NCBI GenBank assembly: GCA_036873755.1
Contig: JAVTVY010018708.1
Coordinates: 1 to 64,000, forward strand
DNA length: 64,000 bases
Origin: Hanleya hanleyi
Taxonomy: Eukaryota > Mollusca > Polyplacophora > Lepidopleurida > Hanleyidae
Reading direction: 5' to 3'
The notes below the pieces were generated by a model. The model did not search any database. It was not told the DNA's origin and saw only the letters and a program-made list of their open reading frames with translations. Positions 10,576-23,395 of the stretch are shown in pieces (positions within the stretch are counted from its first letter, which is position 1; the number at the start of each line of letters is the position of its first letter). The position numbers and the translations under genes are program-made.

Positions 10576-11589
10576 TGAGAGAGGCTCCATCTATGCCAGT
10601 GTTGTCTATTGACCGAGTAGACGCTCGTATTGTAGTTACCGGTATTTACTATTTTGGTTTACCTATATGCTGAAATCAAATAACACAGTTTTTGTATGAT
10701 TACTGAATTCAACAGATAACCTTAAGATTAGCCTTCACCAAAGCCAGACACTCTATCTGTACCCTATATAATGATTGATTACATGTACATAATATTCTTA
10801 CATGATGCCACTATTCTGTCTCTCTACCCGTATATAGGGGCCAACACTTGAGGCTCTGAGTATAATCAAAATACCTTTTTTGCCATGGTTAGCATTAATT
10901 TCAAGTTAAATGAATGAAAGAAATCATTGCCACTGACCAGTATTCCTTATTCAAGTTTATTTTCATGTCATTTTCCAGAGTATGTGTCTCAGTCATGTTT
11001 TGCTTGCTTTGACTGTTTTGAATAAACTATGTAGGTATGTTTTATATAAGCCTGATGTGATCTAAATGTTGTGCGATATATCGGCACCGGAAGTCCTCAC
11101 GTCCTCCAACATCTCAATTCAACTTCGCTTGATATTCCCTCAAATACCGTCAAGTCACCCTCAGGGGTACATGACAATCCTTGGCGACTAATTCAGTATC
11201 CACGGTGATAGTGCTCTGTCTGATAAAAGCGTCCGAGCCGACATTCGAAGGCCGAGAGACGTAGTACATTAGGGTTTCAGCTTCCATGGGCGATAGATTC
11301 AGATTCGTTATTAAGCACAATTTGTGCCAAAAATGGTCACATACAAATACAAGTAACATTAAAAAATATTCGCACCCCTTACTACACAAAATGACGCCAT
11401 TGGCAATGATACTCCTCTTTACTGTTTACATCGATGGAAGGTACATGTAAATTGAAATACCTTCACGATGCAACTGTAGGCGGAAAGTTATTCTTCTTGT
11501 CTGATATGAGCAGATGGCTCTATAATACATTTCAAAGTGTTCCCTGAGTACATAATTCTGTTGATGTTCAATTTTGTTACAATAATGTG
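10576..11589. other. No gene seen
   Basis: Only short frames without recognisable motifs. No repeat family from this window matches it. Confidence 0.4.
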
Positions 11590-11812
11590 TACCCATGGTA
11601 CAAAAATTATCTCTGCAAAAAGCTTCCGTGAAATATCGTTATCATCAACTATAAAAGAAAATCAGCTTAATATTCTGTATTACTCCATGATCTGTCCCTA
11701 TCTCTCGTACTGCAATATATTGTGGGCAAACACATATGTCTGTCTTCTAAACCCACTGATACTTTTGCAAAAACGAGCTATCCTTGTCAATACATCCGTG
11801 TCATCACTATAA
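11590..11812 (+). pseudogene. Non-LTR RT C-terminal fragment
   Basis: The frame contains LNILYYSMICPYLSYCNILW and then PLILLQKRAI. This pattern (YYsmIyPyLsYc-ilW ... L--LQKRAIR) is the stretch just after the RT domain in Jockey/CR1/L2-type LINE ORF2 proteins. The fragment is about 70 codons long. Downstream, at about 11813, the frame hits a stop and the sequence no longer resembles a LINE. A short, dead piece. Confidence 0.6.
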
Positions 11813-12687
11813 AAAAAAGGGATCAAACTCAGCCTCTGTTTACCGATCTAAACGTTTCACCAGTGCTCAGACTAAATTTGTATCAGTTTGTATCTTCCTA
11901 AACGATCAGTGTAATACTCCTGATAGTAGGCGGTATGGCATGAGAATGCATATAATTGAGCAGGAACTGAAGCATATATTACAACTTTGCAGTTTGGTCC
12001 TGGGTATATAGCATTGATTTGTGTTTTTCTACCTTCCATTTCTTTAGGCTGATGTGAAACCACTTCACATATATAATTAATAATTTCAGATTAAGAAGAA
12101 TTTCGCTGCAAGTATAATAATGTCCTCATTCCTCTTAGTTGACTGTTGTGCATCAGTCTCGAAACGTCAAATATATGTTTTAATGGACTCTATGTCCTCT
12201 GACTAAAATCATGTACTAGAACATCGCCCCTACTTCGACTAGCCCTTATGGATTATATTCAAACAAAAATCAGCGGTTAATCTCATCGGTTGTGTTCAAT
12301 GATCCGAGAGGGGAGTAACGTGAAAATACAACACTCGTGAACGGAAAGTAAACTTTGCCCATTATAGTCGAAATATGTGACCTTTTCCTGACAAAGGCCG
12401 AGTGTCCTGCCATTCATAATTCTGAAATGGGCGTCAATAGATTCAAAAGATCATCTTCTCTTTACTCGTTCTTATTCCTCAAACGTCATCTAGAACCTGA
12501 CCGTCATTGGGTTGCAGGTCAATGTCATCATCATCAATATATAGGTAATCCGGACTAACTCTTGCCTTCGATTTGAGGCCCCCACAGTAGAGTACCGTGC
12601 CCTGTTCCCTATATTGTGTAATATCCGCTTCTGTAAGGTTGAGAAAGAATCTTTTCTTGGAGCTATATATACACAGTGGACAAACAT

Positions 12688-12992
12688 AGGCGTCAGATCC
12701 GATATTTAATATTCAGCCGTCGTACACAACAGAATTTCCACGTCAATAATCGATATAACTTTTTGTGCGACAATTAGCCAATCTCTCGCGAAATATTTTT
12801 AACAATAACCACTCAAATGTAATCGAGTTCAGAAATTTGATTCTCTTCCCGATGAAATGCAAGCGTCTATTTGGTCATTCAATTTTCAGTCCTCGACCAT
12901 TCAAAAATTTCCGCGTCCATAATCTAGAGACTCAATACGTATAACAGCATTGACACCAAATTAAAAAAAAAAAGAAAACCGTCAGAGTATGC
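12688..12992 (-). mobile_element. Two diverged RT 3' UTR end fragments
   Basis: GCGTCAGATCCGATATTTAA at 12688 and GCGTCTATTTGGTCATTCAA at about 12863 are both minus-strand starts of the RT 3' UTR, each followed by an AGCCGTCGT/CAGTCCTCG-like block and CGTCCATAAT-like text. They are more diverged than most copies. A similar diverged start is found at 48875. Confidence 0.6.
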
Positions 12993-13060
12993 ATAAATCC
13001 GAAATATCCACATATCAGTTTACCATAAACTAGAATAAAAGTAACTCCGAATATTGTTAA
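12993..13060 (+). repeat. Half copy of the foldback element
   Basis: ATAAACTAGAATAAAAGTAA and the flanking 25 bp match the outer arm of the foldback at 60457-60673, read from its right end inwards. It shows that the foldback belongs to a dispersed family. Confidence 0.5.
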
Positions 13061-13121
13061 GAGATAAAATTTAGCTCATGTAGATTCGTTAATATTTTCA
13101 ACCAGCACGGTTTGTGGAACA

Positions 13122-13183
13122 AACATGTGGCTCTGTCAGTATGTCGGCTCCTCTTCCCACTTCTCTTATATGTGTTGTAATGT
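13122..13183 (+). mobile_element. Family B terminal fragment
   Basis: In RT-sense orientation: ATGTGGCTCTGTCAGTATGT through CTTATATGTGTTGTAA, ending at the B terminus. Confidence 0.75.
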
Positions 13184-13535
13184 AATGCACGCGACGGTAA
13201 ATTTTTGAATTGTAGCTGCCACGCCCAGTATAATACGTCAACTTTCTTTCAATCACAAGACTTCCGATCGGTGAAGAGGTACAATAATGGGTACAATAGT
13301 TGACTCAATCTAGTTAAACCAAGATGATATATCAGGGAAATACCATCTAGATGTGACGCTATGAAAATGAAAAATTCAGGCTCACGTGTTGCCGATTTTC
13401 TACGAGATTCCATAATAAGCCATTGACTGACGTCTAATCCACGGAAACGAGCAACTTATCGGCGGTATCTCTCTTGGTATTTTCTGCCGCATGACAAAAG
13501 CAAGCACGATGTCCAGATATCATACTTTGTTTGAA

Positions 13536-14073
13536 TTACAACACATATAAGGGAAGTGGGAAGAGGTGCCGACATACTGACAGAGCCACATGACTTCACA
13601 GTATAGTCTTCCGGTTAAGCTATGATGGAAATGCTCTGACAACTCGTATATTGGTAATTCGTGAGCTGTGTCACTGCGACAACTCGTACGCTGGGGATTG
13701 GTGAGCTGTATCGTCGTCAGATGAAAATGACGGCATTTAACACAACAGACTAGTCTGTAAGGCCTGATGTCGGCCCAGCATCAACTTCCCACAAATGCTA
13801 ACATATATCAAAGATCAAAAGATTTGCACAGGGGGCGGGCCTCGGGGACGAAACGTCCACCAGCAGAATCTCGCCATATACAGGTAAAAAAAATTACAAC
13901 ACATATAAGGGAAGTGGGAAGAGGTACCGACATACTGACAGAGCCACATGACTTCACAATATAGTCTTCCGGTTAACCCATTCTAAAGCACATACCAAGA
14001 ATCTAACGATTCGTGATGTGTGTTGTATCTCAGGTACGCTTTTATTGTACCTGTTCATGTGGCAACTTGGATC
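13536..14073 (-). mobile_element. Family B, two partial units
   Basis: TTACAACACATATAAGGG at 13536 opens a unit that lacks the module-bearing middle. A second unit opens at 13894 and runs into its module, where it is cut at about 14073. The text between includes GGGGACGAAACGTCC, a GGACG-AAA-CGTCC hairpin typical of B. Confidence 0.85.
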
Positions 14074-14392
14074 ATATACTGTTTCTCTTTTCTGTTTACT
14101 ATATTGGTCCACGTTCTATAGTATGTAATTAGAGGGGGCGACTTCTTAAAGTTATCTCGCCCAGCTAACCACCTGATTGGCTAACAGATGTAGTTTCAAA
14201 TTCGCACGGGATTTATATAGCGTTGGTATCAGATATAAAGTTTTGTGATATATCTGAGTTTACTGAGATTGTAGTTGGCGTATTGTATACTGGTTACTTC
14301 ATCATACATTGTAAGCATGAATAGATAAATATGATAATCTTGAATCCATCTGCATGAAAAATATGTTCTCAATTGGCTGAAACATGTGGAAC

Positions 14393-14811
14393 GAGAAAGT
14401 GGAGAATTAAGAACGTATAGAAGTATTAAGAAGGTTTTTTGTAAGGAAGCTTATGTATCAGTTTAAATGCCAAAGTCACACAGAAGTGCTCTCGCTAAGT
14501 TTAGAATGGGCGTGTCACTGGTCAGGTTAGAAACCGGCCGTTACGAGAATTTAGAAGTAGCTAATCGAATTTGTCCAATCTGCGATAACAATGTCGTTGA
14601 GGATGAGTACCATGTACTGTTGGATTGTCCAGCCTATGATGATTTGAGATACGATTTAATGATGGAGATTGATGCTCTGGAATATGAAAGTTTTTACCAT
14701 CAACCAATAATTGATATACTGTCGGTAATACTGAGTACTGAAAGTCTGATTAAAACTAGTGCTAAAACCTGCCATAATATTTTGGAAAGACGTCGGAATA
14801 TTTTATACCAT
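14393..14811 (+). pseudogene. LINE ORF2 C-terminal zinc-motif fragment
   Basis: The frame reads GELRTYRSIKKVF, then after an in-frame TAA at about 14465 continues MPKSHRSALAKFRMGVSLVR, ETGRYENL and CPICDNNVVEDEYHVLLDCP. This is the well-known C-terminal end of many invertebrate LINE ORF2 proteins, with a C-x2-C-x8-H-x4-C motif. The in-frame stop breaks the fragment in the middle of the conserved block. The 115-codon open frame from 14467 is therefore not an independent gene. A 3' UTR follows. Confidence 0.8.
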
Positions 14812-14960
14812 TAATGTATTTTAATTGATATATTCTACTACTGAGAATGTTTTATGTCTCTCATAACTCTTATAGAGTGACTTCCTGTGTTTTAGAATGT
14901 ACACTATTGTAACCAACAGGGATGGTGAGACAGAAATCAATAAATACAAAATGTATAACG
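14812..14960 (+). mobile_element. LINE 3' UTR with AATAAA
   Basis: AT-rich sequence after the LINE stop, ending with CAATAAATACAAAATG near 14937, a polyadenylation signal close to the likely element end. Confidence 0.5.
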
Positions 14961-15184
14961 TCGCGCATATCCATTAATCGTGGTGTAATAAGTCTATATT
15001 CAAAATAGTAAGTTCTCTTTGCTCGTGGGTCACGCGTTTTCCAAATGGGGTGTATATTAAAGGATAAAATTTAGCTCATTTATTTCGTTGATATTTAAAC
15101 CACCACGATTATGTGTTGTAAATCACAATTATTCAGTCAATCACTGACTTCGTTTGAGTCGCCTTTGAGCAATTGAGGCCCGCG

Positions 15185-15640
15185 ACTCGTTTTGTGGAGG
15201 AGGATACTTCTGTCAATATGACGGATTATTTAAGGGACCTTACTCTTGCTAAGTTCTAGTCAATCAGTGAGTACCGTAGGTTCAACATTTTCTCGCTTTG
15301 ATCACTCACTAACGTACTGTACCAGTGGAGTCAGGAGTATATTCTGGTCGGCCTACAGATTTATCCTTCTCGGCTCTGTCTGTCTCTCCTTCTTAGGTCC
15401 GTGCATCAGGAGGGTTTTATATGTTCATTTCTCTCTATATGTGGGTTACCAATGACAACGTGTTCGCACGGTGTATAGAGTTTAACGATACACAATCGCA
15501 AATATAAATTTCAGACGTGTATAAGTTCCAGTCAAACTGCTTAAAAGTATTACGCGTAAAGCTGCAATTACTTTTCGATGTGTGGGATATGTTTGATAAC
15601 CACAGAATTGTTTAAACTCCTCTCGCACTGATAACGCTAT
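15185..15640 (-). mobile_element. RT element 5' region, reverse
   Basis: The reverse complement matches the RT leader (TTATACACGTCT near 15516) and the first coding block (AAAGCGAGAAAATGTTGAAC near 15270-15300). Unlike the copy at 6812 it has no family C insertion, confirming that C is not part of the RT element. Confidence 0.7.
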
Positions 15641-15774
15641 AATATCGTATCCAGAAATTTCATGAGTAAAGCTTTGTTCCTAGAATCGTCTTAGATTTTT
15701 TGAGTTTAGTTCGTTAATGCTCCATTGTCATCTGCTGAGACCTCTGTCGTTCTCTTCCTTAACGGCATATCAAA

Positions 15775-16412
15775 TTTAGATCTATAAAATGAAGCGGGCT
15801 TTCTCTCTCGTCGACTTTACGACAGAAGAGATGATTGCAATTTCGAGATCGTATTAACTATCCCTTTCTGGACAGCAATAATCCAGTGCGACCTGCATAT
15901 GGTGTATACATATCACGCCTAGTAGCATTTGCTAGATCCTGTGTTAAATGTGACGATTTTGAGTAACGCCTCAAAACATTATTGCCGAAACTCATACAAC
16001 AGGGCTACAACACCAAGCGCCTACACTCAATGTTTCTCGAATTTGGCGATACATATCGCATGCTGATAGAAAAATACGAGCCTAGCGTGCACGTTCTATG
16101 GCGTTATGTTTCGTCACTTGTGTCTTATTCTGCTTAACTCGGAGCTAGGGTCCGTATCAGCCCATGTACTTCAAGATCCTCATGATGTTTATGTGACCAG
16201 GCACAAGCAAAGCGTGACTGAGATACATCATTCTCTTGATGACAAGTTTACAACGAATATCATATGGATTGAGAATACTGATCAGCGATACAGATTTGGT
16301 ATTTTGAAACATCATGATGTCTTGCCGGCATCATTGAGTACTGTTGGGCCCTTCTCTCTTGCAGGAAACTAGCCCACGTTTATACTATGATTGTCGTTTT
16401 GCCATATCAGCA
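15775..16412 (+). mobile_element. RT element 3' half, decayed
   Basis: Begins near TTTAGATCTATAAAATGAAG (the DLYLYKNEA block), continues through the YGVYISRLVAFARSC block, shows stops and frameshifts, and reaches the 3' UTR with its module at about 16121-16229. It is cut in the UTR at about 16412. Family B starts at 16424. Confidence 0.8.
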
Positions 16413-16423
16413 GGTACACTAAA

Positions 16424-18186
16424 TTACAACACATATAAGGGAAGTGGGAAGAGGTGCCGACACACTGACAGAGCCACATGACTTCACAGTATAGTCTTCT
16501 GAAGCACATACCAAGAATCTAACGATGCGTGATATGTGTTGTATCTCAGGTACGCTTCTATTATACCTGTTCATGTGGCAACTTGGATGACATGACCACA
16601 CGGCCTCTAGCACCGGCATAAGCGGTATTAGATACACATATAGAGAGCTATGACGGAAATGCTCTGACAGCTCGTATATTGGTAATTGGTGAGCTGTGTC
16701 GCTGTGACAACGGGTACACTGGGGATTGGTAAGCTGTATCGTCGTCAGATGTAAATGACGGCATCTAACACAAAGACTAGTCTGTAAGGCCCCATGTCGA
16801 CCCAGTATCAACTTCCCACAATGCCAACATATATCAAAGGCCAAAAGGTCTGTACAGGGGGCGAGCCTCGGGCACGAAACGTCCACCAGCAGAATCTCGG
16901 CATATACAGGCAAAAATTACAACGCATATAAAGGAAGTGGAAAGCCGTGCAGACATACTGACAGAGTCACATGACTTCACAGTATAGTCCTCTGGTTAAC
17001 CTATTCTAAAGCACATACCAAGAGTCTAACGATTCGTGATATGTGTTGTATCTCAGGTACGCTTTATTGTACGCGTTCATGTGGCAACTTGGATGACATG
17101 GCCATACGCCCCCTAGCACCGGCATAAGCGGCATTAGATACACATCTAGAGAGCTATGATGGAAATGCTCTGACAACTCGTATATTGGTAATTCGTGACC
17201 TGAGTCACTGTGAGAACTCGTACGCTGGGGATTGGTGAGCTGTATCGTCGTCAGATGAAAATGACGGCATTTAACACGAAAGACTGGTCTGTAAGGCCTG
17301 ATGTCGACCCAGCATCAACTTCCCACAATGCCAACATATATCAAAGACCAAAAGGTCTGTACAGGGGTGCGGGGCTCGGGGACGAAACGTCCACCAGCAG
17401 AATCTCGCCAAATACAGGTAAAAATTACAACGCATATAAGGGAAGTTGGAAGAGGTGCCGACATACTGAGAGCCACATGACTTCACAGTATAGTCTTCTG
17501 GTTAACCTATTCTAAAGCACATACCAAGAATCTTAACGATTCGTGATATGTGTTGTATCTCAGGGACGCTTTTATTGTACCTGTTCATTTGGCAGCTTGG
17601 ATGACATGGTCACACGACCCCTTGGACTGGCATAAGCGGTATTAGATACACATCTAGAGAGCTATGATGGAAATGCTCTGAGAACTCGTATATTGGTAAT
17701 TGGTGAGCTGTGTGGCTGTGACAACTCGTACACTGGGAATTGGTGAGCTGTATTGTCGTCATATGAAAATGACGACATTTAACACAAACGACTAGTCTGT
17801 AAGGCCCGATGTCGACCCAGCATCAACTTCCCACAAATGCAAACATATATGAAAGACCAAAAGGTCTGTACAGGGTCGGGCCTCGGGGACGAAACGTCCA
17901 CCAGCAAGACCAAAATGTCTGTACAGGGTGTGGGCCTCGGGGACGAAACGTCCACCAGCAGAATCTCGCCATATACAGCTAAAGGGAAGTGGGAAGTGGT
18001 GCCGACATACTGACAGAGCCACATGACTTCATAGTATAGTCTTTTGGTTAAACTATTCTAAAGCACATAACAAGAATCTAACGATTCGTGATATGTGTTG
18101 TATCTCAGGTACGCTTTTATTGTACCTGTTTGTGTGGCAACTTGGATGGCATGACCACACGGTCCCTAGAACCGGCAGAAGCAAAA
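16424..18186 (-). repeat. Family B tandem array, about 3.5 units
   Basis: Unit starts (TTACAAC...CATATAA) lie at 16424, 16917 and 17426, giving periods of 493 and 509 bp. A further start at about 17980 lacks the first bases. Each unit holds one module in minus orientation, two CTCGTA-type short repeats and the GGACGAAACGTCC hairpin. The third unit has an internal duplication of about 55 bp covering that hairpin (17880-17952). Confidence 0.9.
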
Positions 18187-18342
18187 ACGTACCTGAGATA
18201 CATCACACATCAGGAATCGTTAGATTCTTGGTACATGTATGTGCTTTAGAATAGGTTAACCGGAAGACTATACTGTGAAGTCATGTGGCTCTGTCAGTAT
18301 GTCGGCACTTCTTCCCACTTCTCTTGTATGTGTTGTAATTCT
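18187..18342 (+). repeat. Inverted family B end (head-to-head with array)
   Basis: Runs from ACGTACCTGAGATAC through CTTGTATGTGTTGTAAT in the opposite orientation to the array on its left. With 17993-18115 it makes an inverted repeat of about 120-130 bp arms around a loop of about 70 bp. Confidence 0.85.
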
Positions 18343-19976
18343 CGCCATTCCACCGACTCCTACCATTACATCTGTTATCCTGCTCGTCCGTTCCCTCGGA
18401 ATGAGGGCTTTCAAGTCTGAGCTTCCAGTTCCATGGCGTAGTCGCGTTAGCAAGACTGTGACAGCAAACGCTCGATATCTGAGACTCCGAAATTTACATG
18501 TTGTGTTCAAGTATGGTTACCTCATCCTCAAACTTCTATTTCATTATTTTCATTTCATGATTTTTGTCACACAATCTTAGCTTTATACGGCCTTTGTCTT
18601 GCCACGTCCTGGAAGAACGCTAAATAATTTAGAAATATATTACTCTCATATATCGAGGAAGCCATCGGTTTGGCTGTCTCTTCAGACATAACGAAAACAG
18701 CGAACATATTACATTGAAAACATAAATAAATACACCAATATTACAATATAATCATATCTAACCAGGATACAAACATTACAGATTAAAATATCAACTCCGA
18801 CACCAGACATTGTCAACCAGGTTTTTCGTGAGAACTGTTAACACAATCGGCACCAAATCAGTCTGCCTGTAACAAAATCTGCTTGAACAAAACAACGGGA
18901 TGGTAGACAAATTACTGAAAGAGGTAACCGTTCCATCTGATACTTCAAACGATAGACAGACGGTGTTCGTACTATGCAGCACCCTATGCTGGGAAGGCAG
19001 CAGGCAGGTTCTTGAGAGATAGAAGAGATAATGGTGTTCCACTGGTGTTTTGGTACTATCAGCGTCGTATGAATCAGCCTGGCGTGAAACAGATTTCGAG
19101 GATATGAAAGCGGGAATGCTTTGAAGGGGATGAACGACTGCTCCGATGTCTGACGCCCGTATGCAACGTATTGTCGTATTGTTACCTTATGTCAGTTACT
19201 CTTAAGACTGTAACAGTTTTCGAGATATCCGGAAACAGTAATGTCGATCATATCGTGTATGTTCCAACGGGTGACCAGTCCTCTCAATTCCACTTTAATT
19301 AAGTGCGACCGGTTCCAATACCCATGGAATGCCTACATGTTGTTGATATAGATGTTGTCAAATAATGTCAAGATATTATTGGTGTGAGGTCTAGAGACTT
19401 TAAACAGGAACGGCCTCATGAAGTTTAACTCTTGTTGAAATATGTTATTGATTTACTGAAAAGTCAAAAAACATTGCTGATTTACAGAAAGATAGTGGAA
19501 AAGATTAAAATTTAAGGGCAACTTTGAAAGATTGATCTTCCAGTGTTGCGAATTATATTGAAGAAGAGTCCACGTGAGAATGTTGTTCTTCGAGTCCACT
19601 AACATATTTCATCGGAGTCTATGAGCCATTAATTTACAGTGAATTATATAGTGAGCGACACCTCCACTGTGTGTCGCTTATGTCAGCTCTGTTTTGTGTA
19701 TTTTTTTTTTTGAGTTTCATTTTGTCACTAATATCTTAGAATGTTGTGTGCCTTATGTCATCCCGAGGTGCCGTTGCACACTTTACAGAACAAAGGCAAT
19801 TGTGGAACATTATTAATGGCTCGTTCGAGTTATATTTGTAAAATAGAAAATGATACACATATAGGAGTCTTGTTCTAGGAAAGAAATTGATCTCGACTAC
19901 TATAGGGAGAACATCCTGCTTACATCAAGATTTCAGTATCAGTAATTTATAAGCCTGTCATTCAAAATCTTTTTTC
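18343..19976. other. Mostly unique DNA downstream of gene copy 1
   Basis: No frame I can support. A GATTGATCTTCCAG stretch at 19529-19542 resembles GGTTGATCTTCCAA at 37867-37880, downstream of the paralogue, so part of the 3' flank was duplicated with the gene. Confidence 0.45.
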
Positions 19977-20515
19977 TCACGACTCGCAGCAACATGTCAA
20001 TCCCAATTTAACGTTGCACTGGTATTCATAAGGGAGACCCTGCGTAACCGCCGCCCCCTCGCATTCGGCTTTCTCAGAACAGAAACACGTGCCGGGTAAT
20101 ATTGTAGGTGGTGGAGCGGTGGAAGGCGGGATTGTGGTGGGAGGTGGCACAAACATGTCAAATGGAAGCTCACGTTCAGGAGGATTATAATTTTGCAGAT
20201 ACTGCTGATAATATGCTGTATAAGTTGGCCGGTAATAAGGTTGGTATCCCCATGGATATCCTCGTGTTTGTATAGGTGGTGGCATGGCTGGCGGGACATT
20301 GGCTGATGCCACAACAGGTGCTGTACCCGTCAGTGAACGGCCATCGATCCAGGGTCCAGTACCCGTCAGTGAACGGTCATTGATCCAGGGTCCGGAGAAA
20401 TAAGGGTAGGATCCGTACATGTTTTGCCTTGACCAGTACCTCGGATAAACTATAGGCTTACTGGTGACCTGGGGAGCACTTTGAGTCGGCTTAACCAAGT
20501 GTGGACCACAAACAG
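19977..20515 (-). CDS. Cys-rich secreted protein, terminal exon (copy 1)
   Basis: The last coding exon encodes 178 full codons plus a split first codon, ending TGA. It begins at a strong acceptor (TTGTATCTTTCAG, with the last AG at 20516-20517) in phase 1, reading (A)VCGPHLVKPTQ. The middle is rich in Pro, Tyr and Thr. It includes a short internal repeat (RSLTGTGPWI / RSLTGTAP) and PPTTIPPSTAPPP. The C-terminus is a compact cysteine block: CFCSEKAEC, 14 residues, C, seven residues, CCC, ES. The only in-frame start upstream (20591, MSHTKKIK) leads into a hydrophobic run (FAYISFELYVLYLSAV) that might itself be a signal peptide, so a single-exon reading is possible. I favour splicing because the paralogue keeps the same acceptor. 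The function is unknown; an extracellular, disulfide-bonded product (matrix, mucus or defence) is inference. Confidence 0.6.
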
Positions 20516-22055
20516 CTGAAAGATACAATACATATAATTCAAAAGATATATACGCAAAGCGCGGCAGTTTTATCTTTTTCGTGTGACTCATTGTTTTTTT
20601 GTTAGTCCCAGCAGTACGGCAGCATATCTTGCTTGAGAAATTAACAGGAAATCCATGGCAGGCCGAAATTTGATTACAATTGGACCTGTCAGATAGCGAT
20701 AAAAGTGGTGTATGCGCAATATACCATCGATTATATAGCTGCGTATGCTGCTGGTTGCATACTCATCGGAAGTAGTTCGTGGAATTCTCTTTCTTAAATG
20801 TTCTCAGGCACACGGTACCTATTTTTTGTAAACCTGCAGGTGGTCTGATAACCATATATGCAATATAATTGATGACCAGTATGATATATCAAAATATTCC
20901 TCATACTAAGTTGAATACAAATGCGATATATATTTAGACTATCGATATATACGATATATATTTAGACTAAAGAATATAATAACAGAAACAAAGCTTCTAG
21001 CCGTATCCAGCAGCAGTCAAGAAAGAAAACACACACATTGGTGCAATTCAGTTATAACATAACGTAATATGGTAATATAAAGTATTAGCTACAATGTACA
21101 CTATGTTAGATATGAAAATTATATTGATATATATATTTTTCATGTATCAATATATATATACTGTAAATTGAAATTTACGGCAGTTTAACATAGGATATCA
21201 CGTCTATTGTAGAGCAATGAGCAGACCAAGCACTTAGTGAGCCACACAAGTGACAGAGGGAGATTGAGTAGAAACACCAAACTGGTAAAATCGGTTCTGT
21301 CCAGGAGTTGTTCTTTGTTTTCAGGTTACCTGCCTCAGACAAATCCTGCACTTCTTTGGATATCCTACATATCAGACTGACCTGAATACCTATTCGCATG
21401 CTTGATTTTAAGAATTATATTAATATATGAAAAAATATATATAAAATATTTCCAATCTAATATTCATATCTAATAAAGTGTACATTGGAGGTAAGATTTT
21501 TTAGTATTTGGCACTGTATTTCAACAGCTAGTGTGTGTTATGTTGTTTTTGACTTCTGCTGACAACGCATAGAAGCTTTGTTCTTTTCTGTAATTATACT
21601 CGACAATTGTTTGAATAAAAAAGGTATCATATTTGCATTCAGCACAAGTTAAGGGTTATTATGATATATAATAAAGGTCCCACGTATAGTGCATGTACGG
21701 TTAGCAGACCACCGATGGTTTTTCAATAAAACGGTTATAGGGAATTCGAATCGGAATCGGCCTGCATTTTTATGTACTATTTCGCAATCAGATGTGTCAT
21801 ATATTGTATTTATTGTTAATTATGTCTGATATTTCATTGATTTGATATCGAGTCAGTTCAGTGACCTGTTGGTTTCTGATTTGAATAAATAAATGAAGTT
21901 CGGATGAGAAATAAGAACGTTGAAAACACGCTATATTTAAGCGATGGTATTCCGATAACTTGTTCGGCCTGTTTGACTAGTTGTTAGATCCCCGGATGTA
22001 ATGCATAATTAACTGTACGCAAACAATGCGAGCTGTATATACTTTTGTTACATTA
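20516..22055. other. AT-rich upstream or intronic DNA of gene copy 1
   Basis: Contains long ATATAT runs and a hairpin at about 21119-21160 (arms of TATATTGATA type). No exon with a signal peptide was recognised, so the 5' end of gene copy 1 is not located. Confidence 0.4.
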
Positions 22056-23395
22056 CAAGCATCTGGTCCGTCATCCATAATTTAGCCGTCGTCCATTAAA
22101 GAATATCCGCGTCCATAATCCAAAGACCTATTCCACATTCCATATAACAGTATTAGCACCAAATTTAGAAAGACAATCATAGTATACATAAACATAGGCT
22201 AGTTTCCTGCAAGAGAGAAGCGGTCAACAGTTTTCAATGATGCCGGCAAGACATTATGATGTTCCAAAAATATCAAATCCGTGTCGCTGATCAGTATTCT
22301 TAATCCATAATATTCGTTGTAAAGTCGTCATCTAGAGAATGATGTATCTCAGTCACGCATTGGCTGTGACTGTTCGTATGAGTATCATGAGGATCTTGAA
22401 GTACATGGGTTCATACGGCCCCTAGCCCCGGGTTAAACGGAATTAGACACAAGTTACGAAACGTAACACAATAGATCTTGCACGCTACGCTCGTATTTTG
22501 TTATCAGCATGCGACATATATCGCCAAATTTGAGAAACTTTGAGTGGAGGCGCTTGGTGGTATAGCCATGTTTTATAAGTTTGTGCAACAATGTTTTGTG
22601 ACGTTGATTAAAATTGTCACATTTAACACAGGATTTAGCAAATGCTACTAAACGAGATATGTATACGCCATATGCAGGTCCCACTGGAATATTACTGTCC
22701 AGAAAGGGATAGTTTACGATGTCGAAATTGTAATCATCTCTTTTGTCATAAAGTGAATGAGAGAGAAGGCCCGCTTCATTTTTATAGAGATATAGATCTA
22801 AATATGATGTGCCTGTAGGGCTGTAATTTCCTTCAAATCCAGTGAAGGTGGGCATATATCCTTCACAGCGTCATTTATATAGCGATTATCCACAGCGAGA
22901 AGATCGTCTATATAGCGTTTCGTGAATGAGAAGGAACGGGCTTTGAATAGATCGGTTTTTGAAAGCGCCTGCATATAGTCATATTCATAAGAAAACAAAT
23001 ATAGGTCAGCCAACAGGGGTGCACAATTAATACCCATTGGAATACGTATATGCGGTTGATATATTGTTTTGGCAAATTTCACATAGACATTTTTAATGAG
23101 AAATTCAAGCAACTCTATAAACAAAGAACCATCCCATGAATGATATCTCTTGTATGTAGTAGAGCTAAAGAATGCTTTATGGTTTCCTACATTAATATAT
23201 CTACGATCAGTTTTCTTGAACACAGATACAATTAATAAACTTAGACGGCCAATAAGGTCCTGATGATGGATTGTGGTATAGAGAGTTGAGAAATCTCATG
23301 TGGATACATGTCTGTACGGTATGTGACCTTTAGCATCAAGTTCTTCCGTAAGACATTTTGTGTCTGAGTGAAACCCATTCTTTCATGAGAATGTG
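22056..23395 (-). mobile_element. RT element, longest copy in window (one frameshift)
   Basis: Read on the minus strand: FKKTDRRYINVGNHKAFFSS, a YHSWDGSLFIELLEF block, IPMGINCAPLLADLYLFSYE, the catalytic FTKRYIDDLLAVDNRYIND, then the YLDLYLYKNEAGLLS block and the C-terminal LLHKLIKHGYTTKRLHSKFL ... KYERSVQDLLCYVS. YIDD is the RT active-site motif with paired aspartates. A frameshift near 22800-22855 splits it into two frames. The 5' end is truncated before the P-K-HK block. The 3' UTR with module (about 22335-22452) ends at 22056. An intact ORF would exceed 500 codons. PLE affiliation is inferred from the N-terminal blocks of other copies and the tandem arrangement. Confidence 0.88.

Noticed and set aside
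13780..13900. Hammerhead in family B from GGACGAAACGTCC plus a CTGATG upstream
   Set aside because: The upstream text is CTGATGT or CCGATGT, about 110 nt away, with no stem II between; better explained as a simple hairpin.
16419..16913. 164-codon minus-strand ORF in the family B array
   Set aside because: Open by chance across one B unit; the equivalent frames in sister units are broken.
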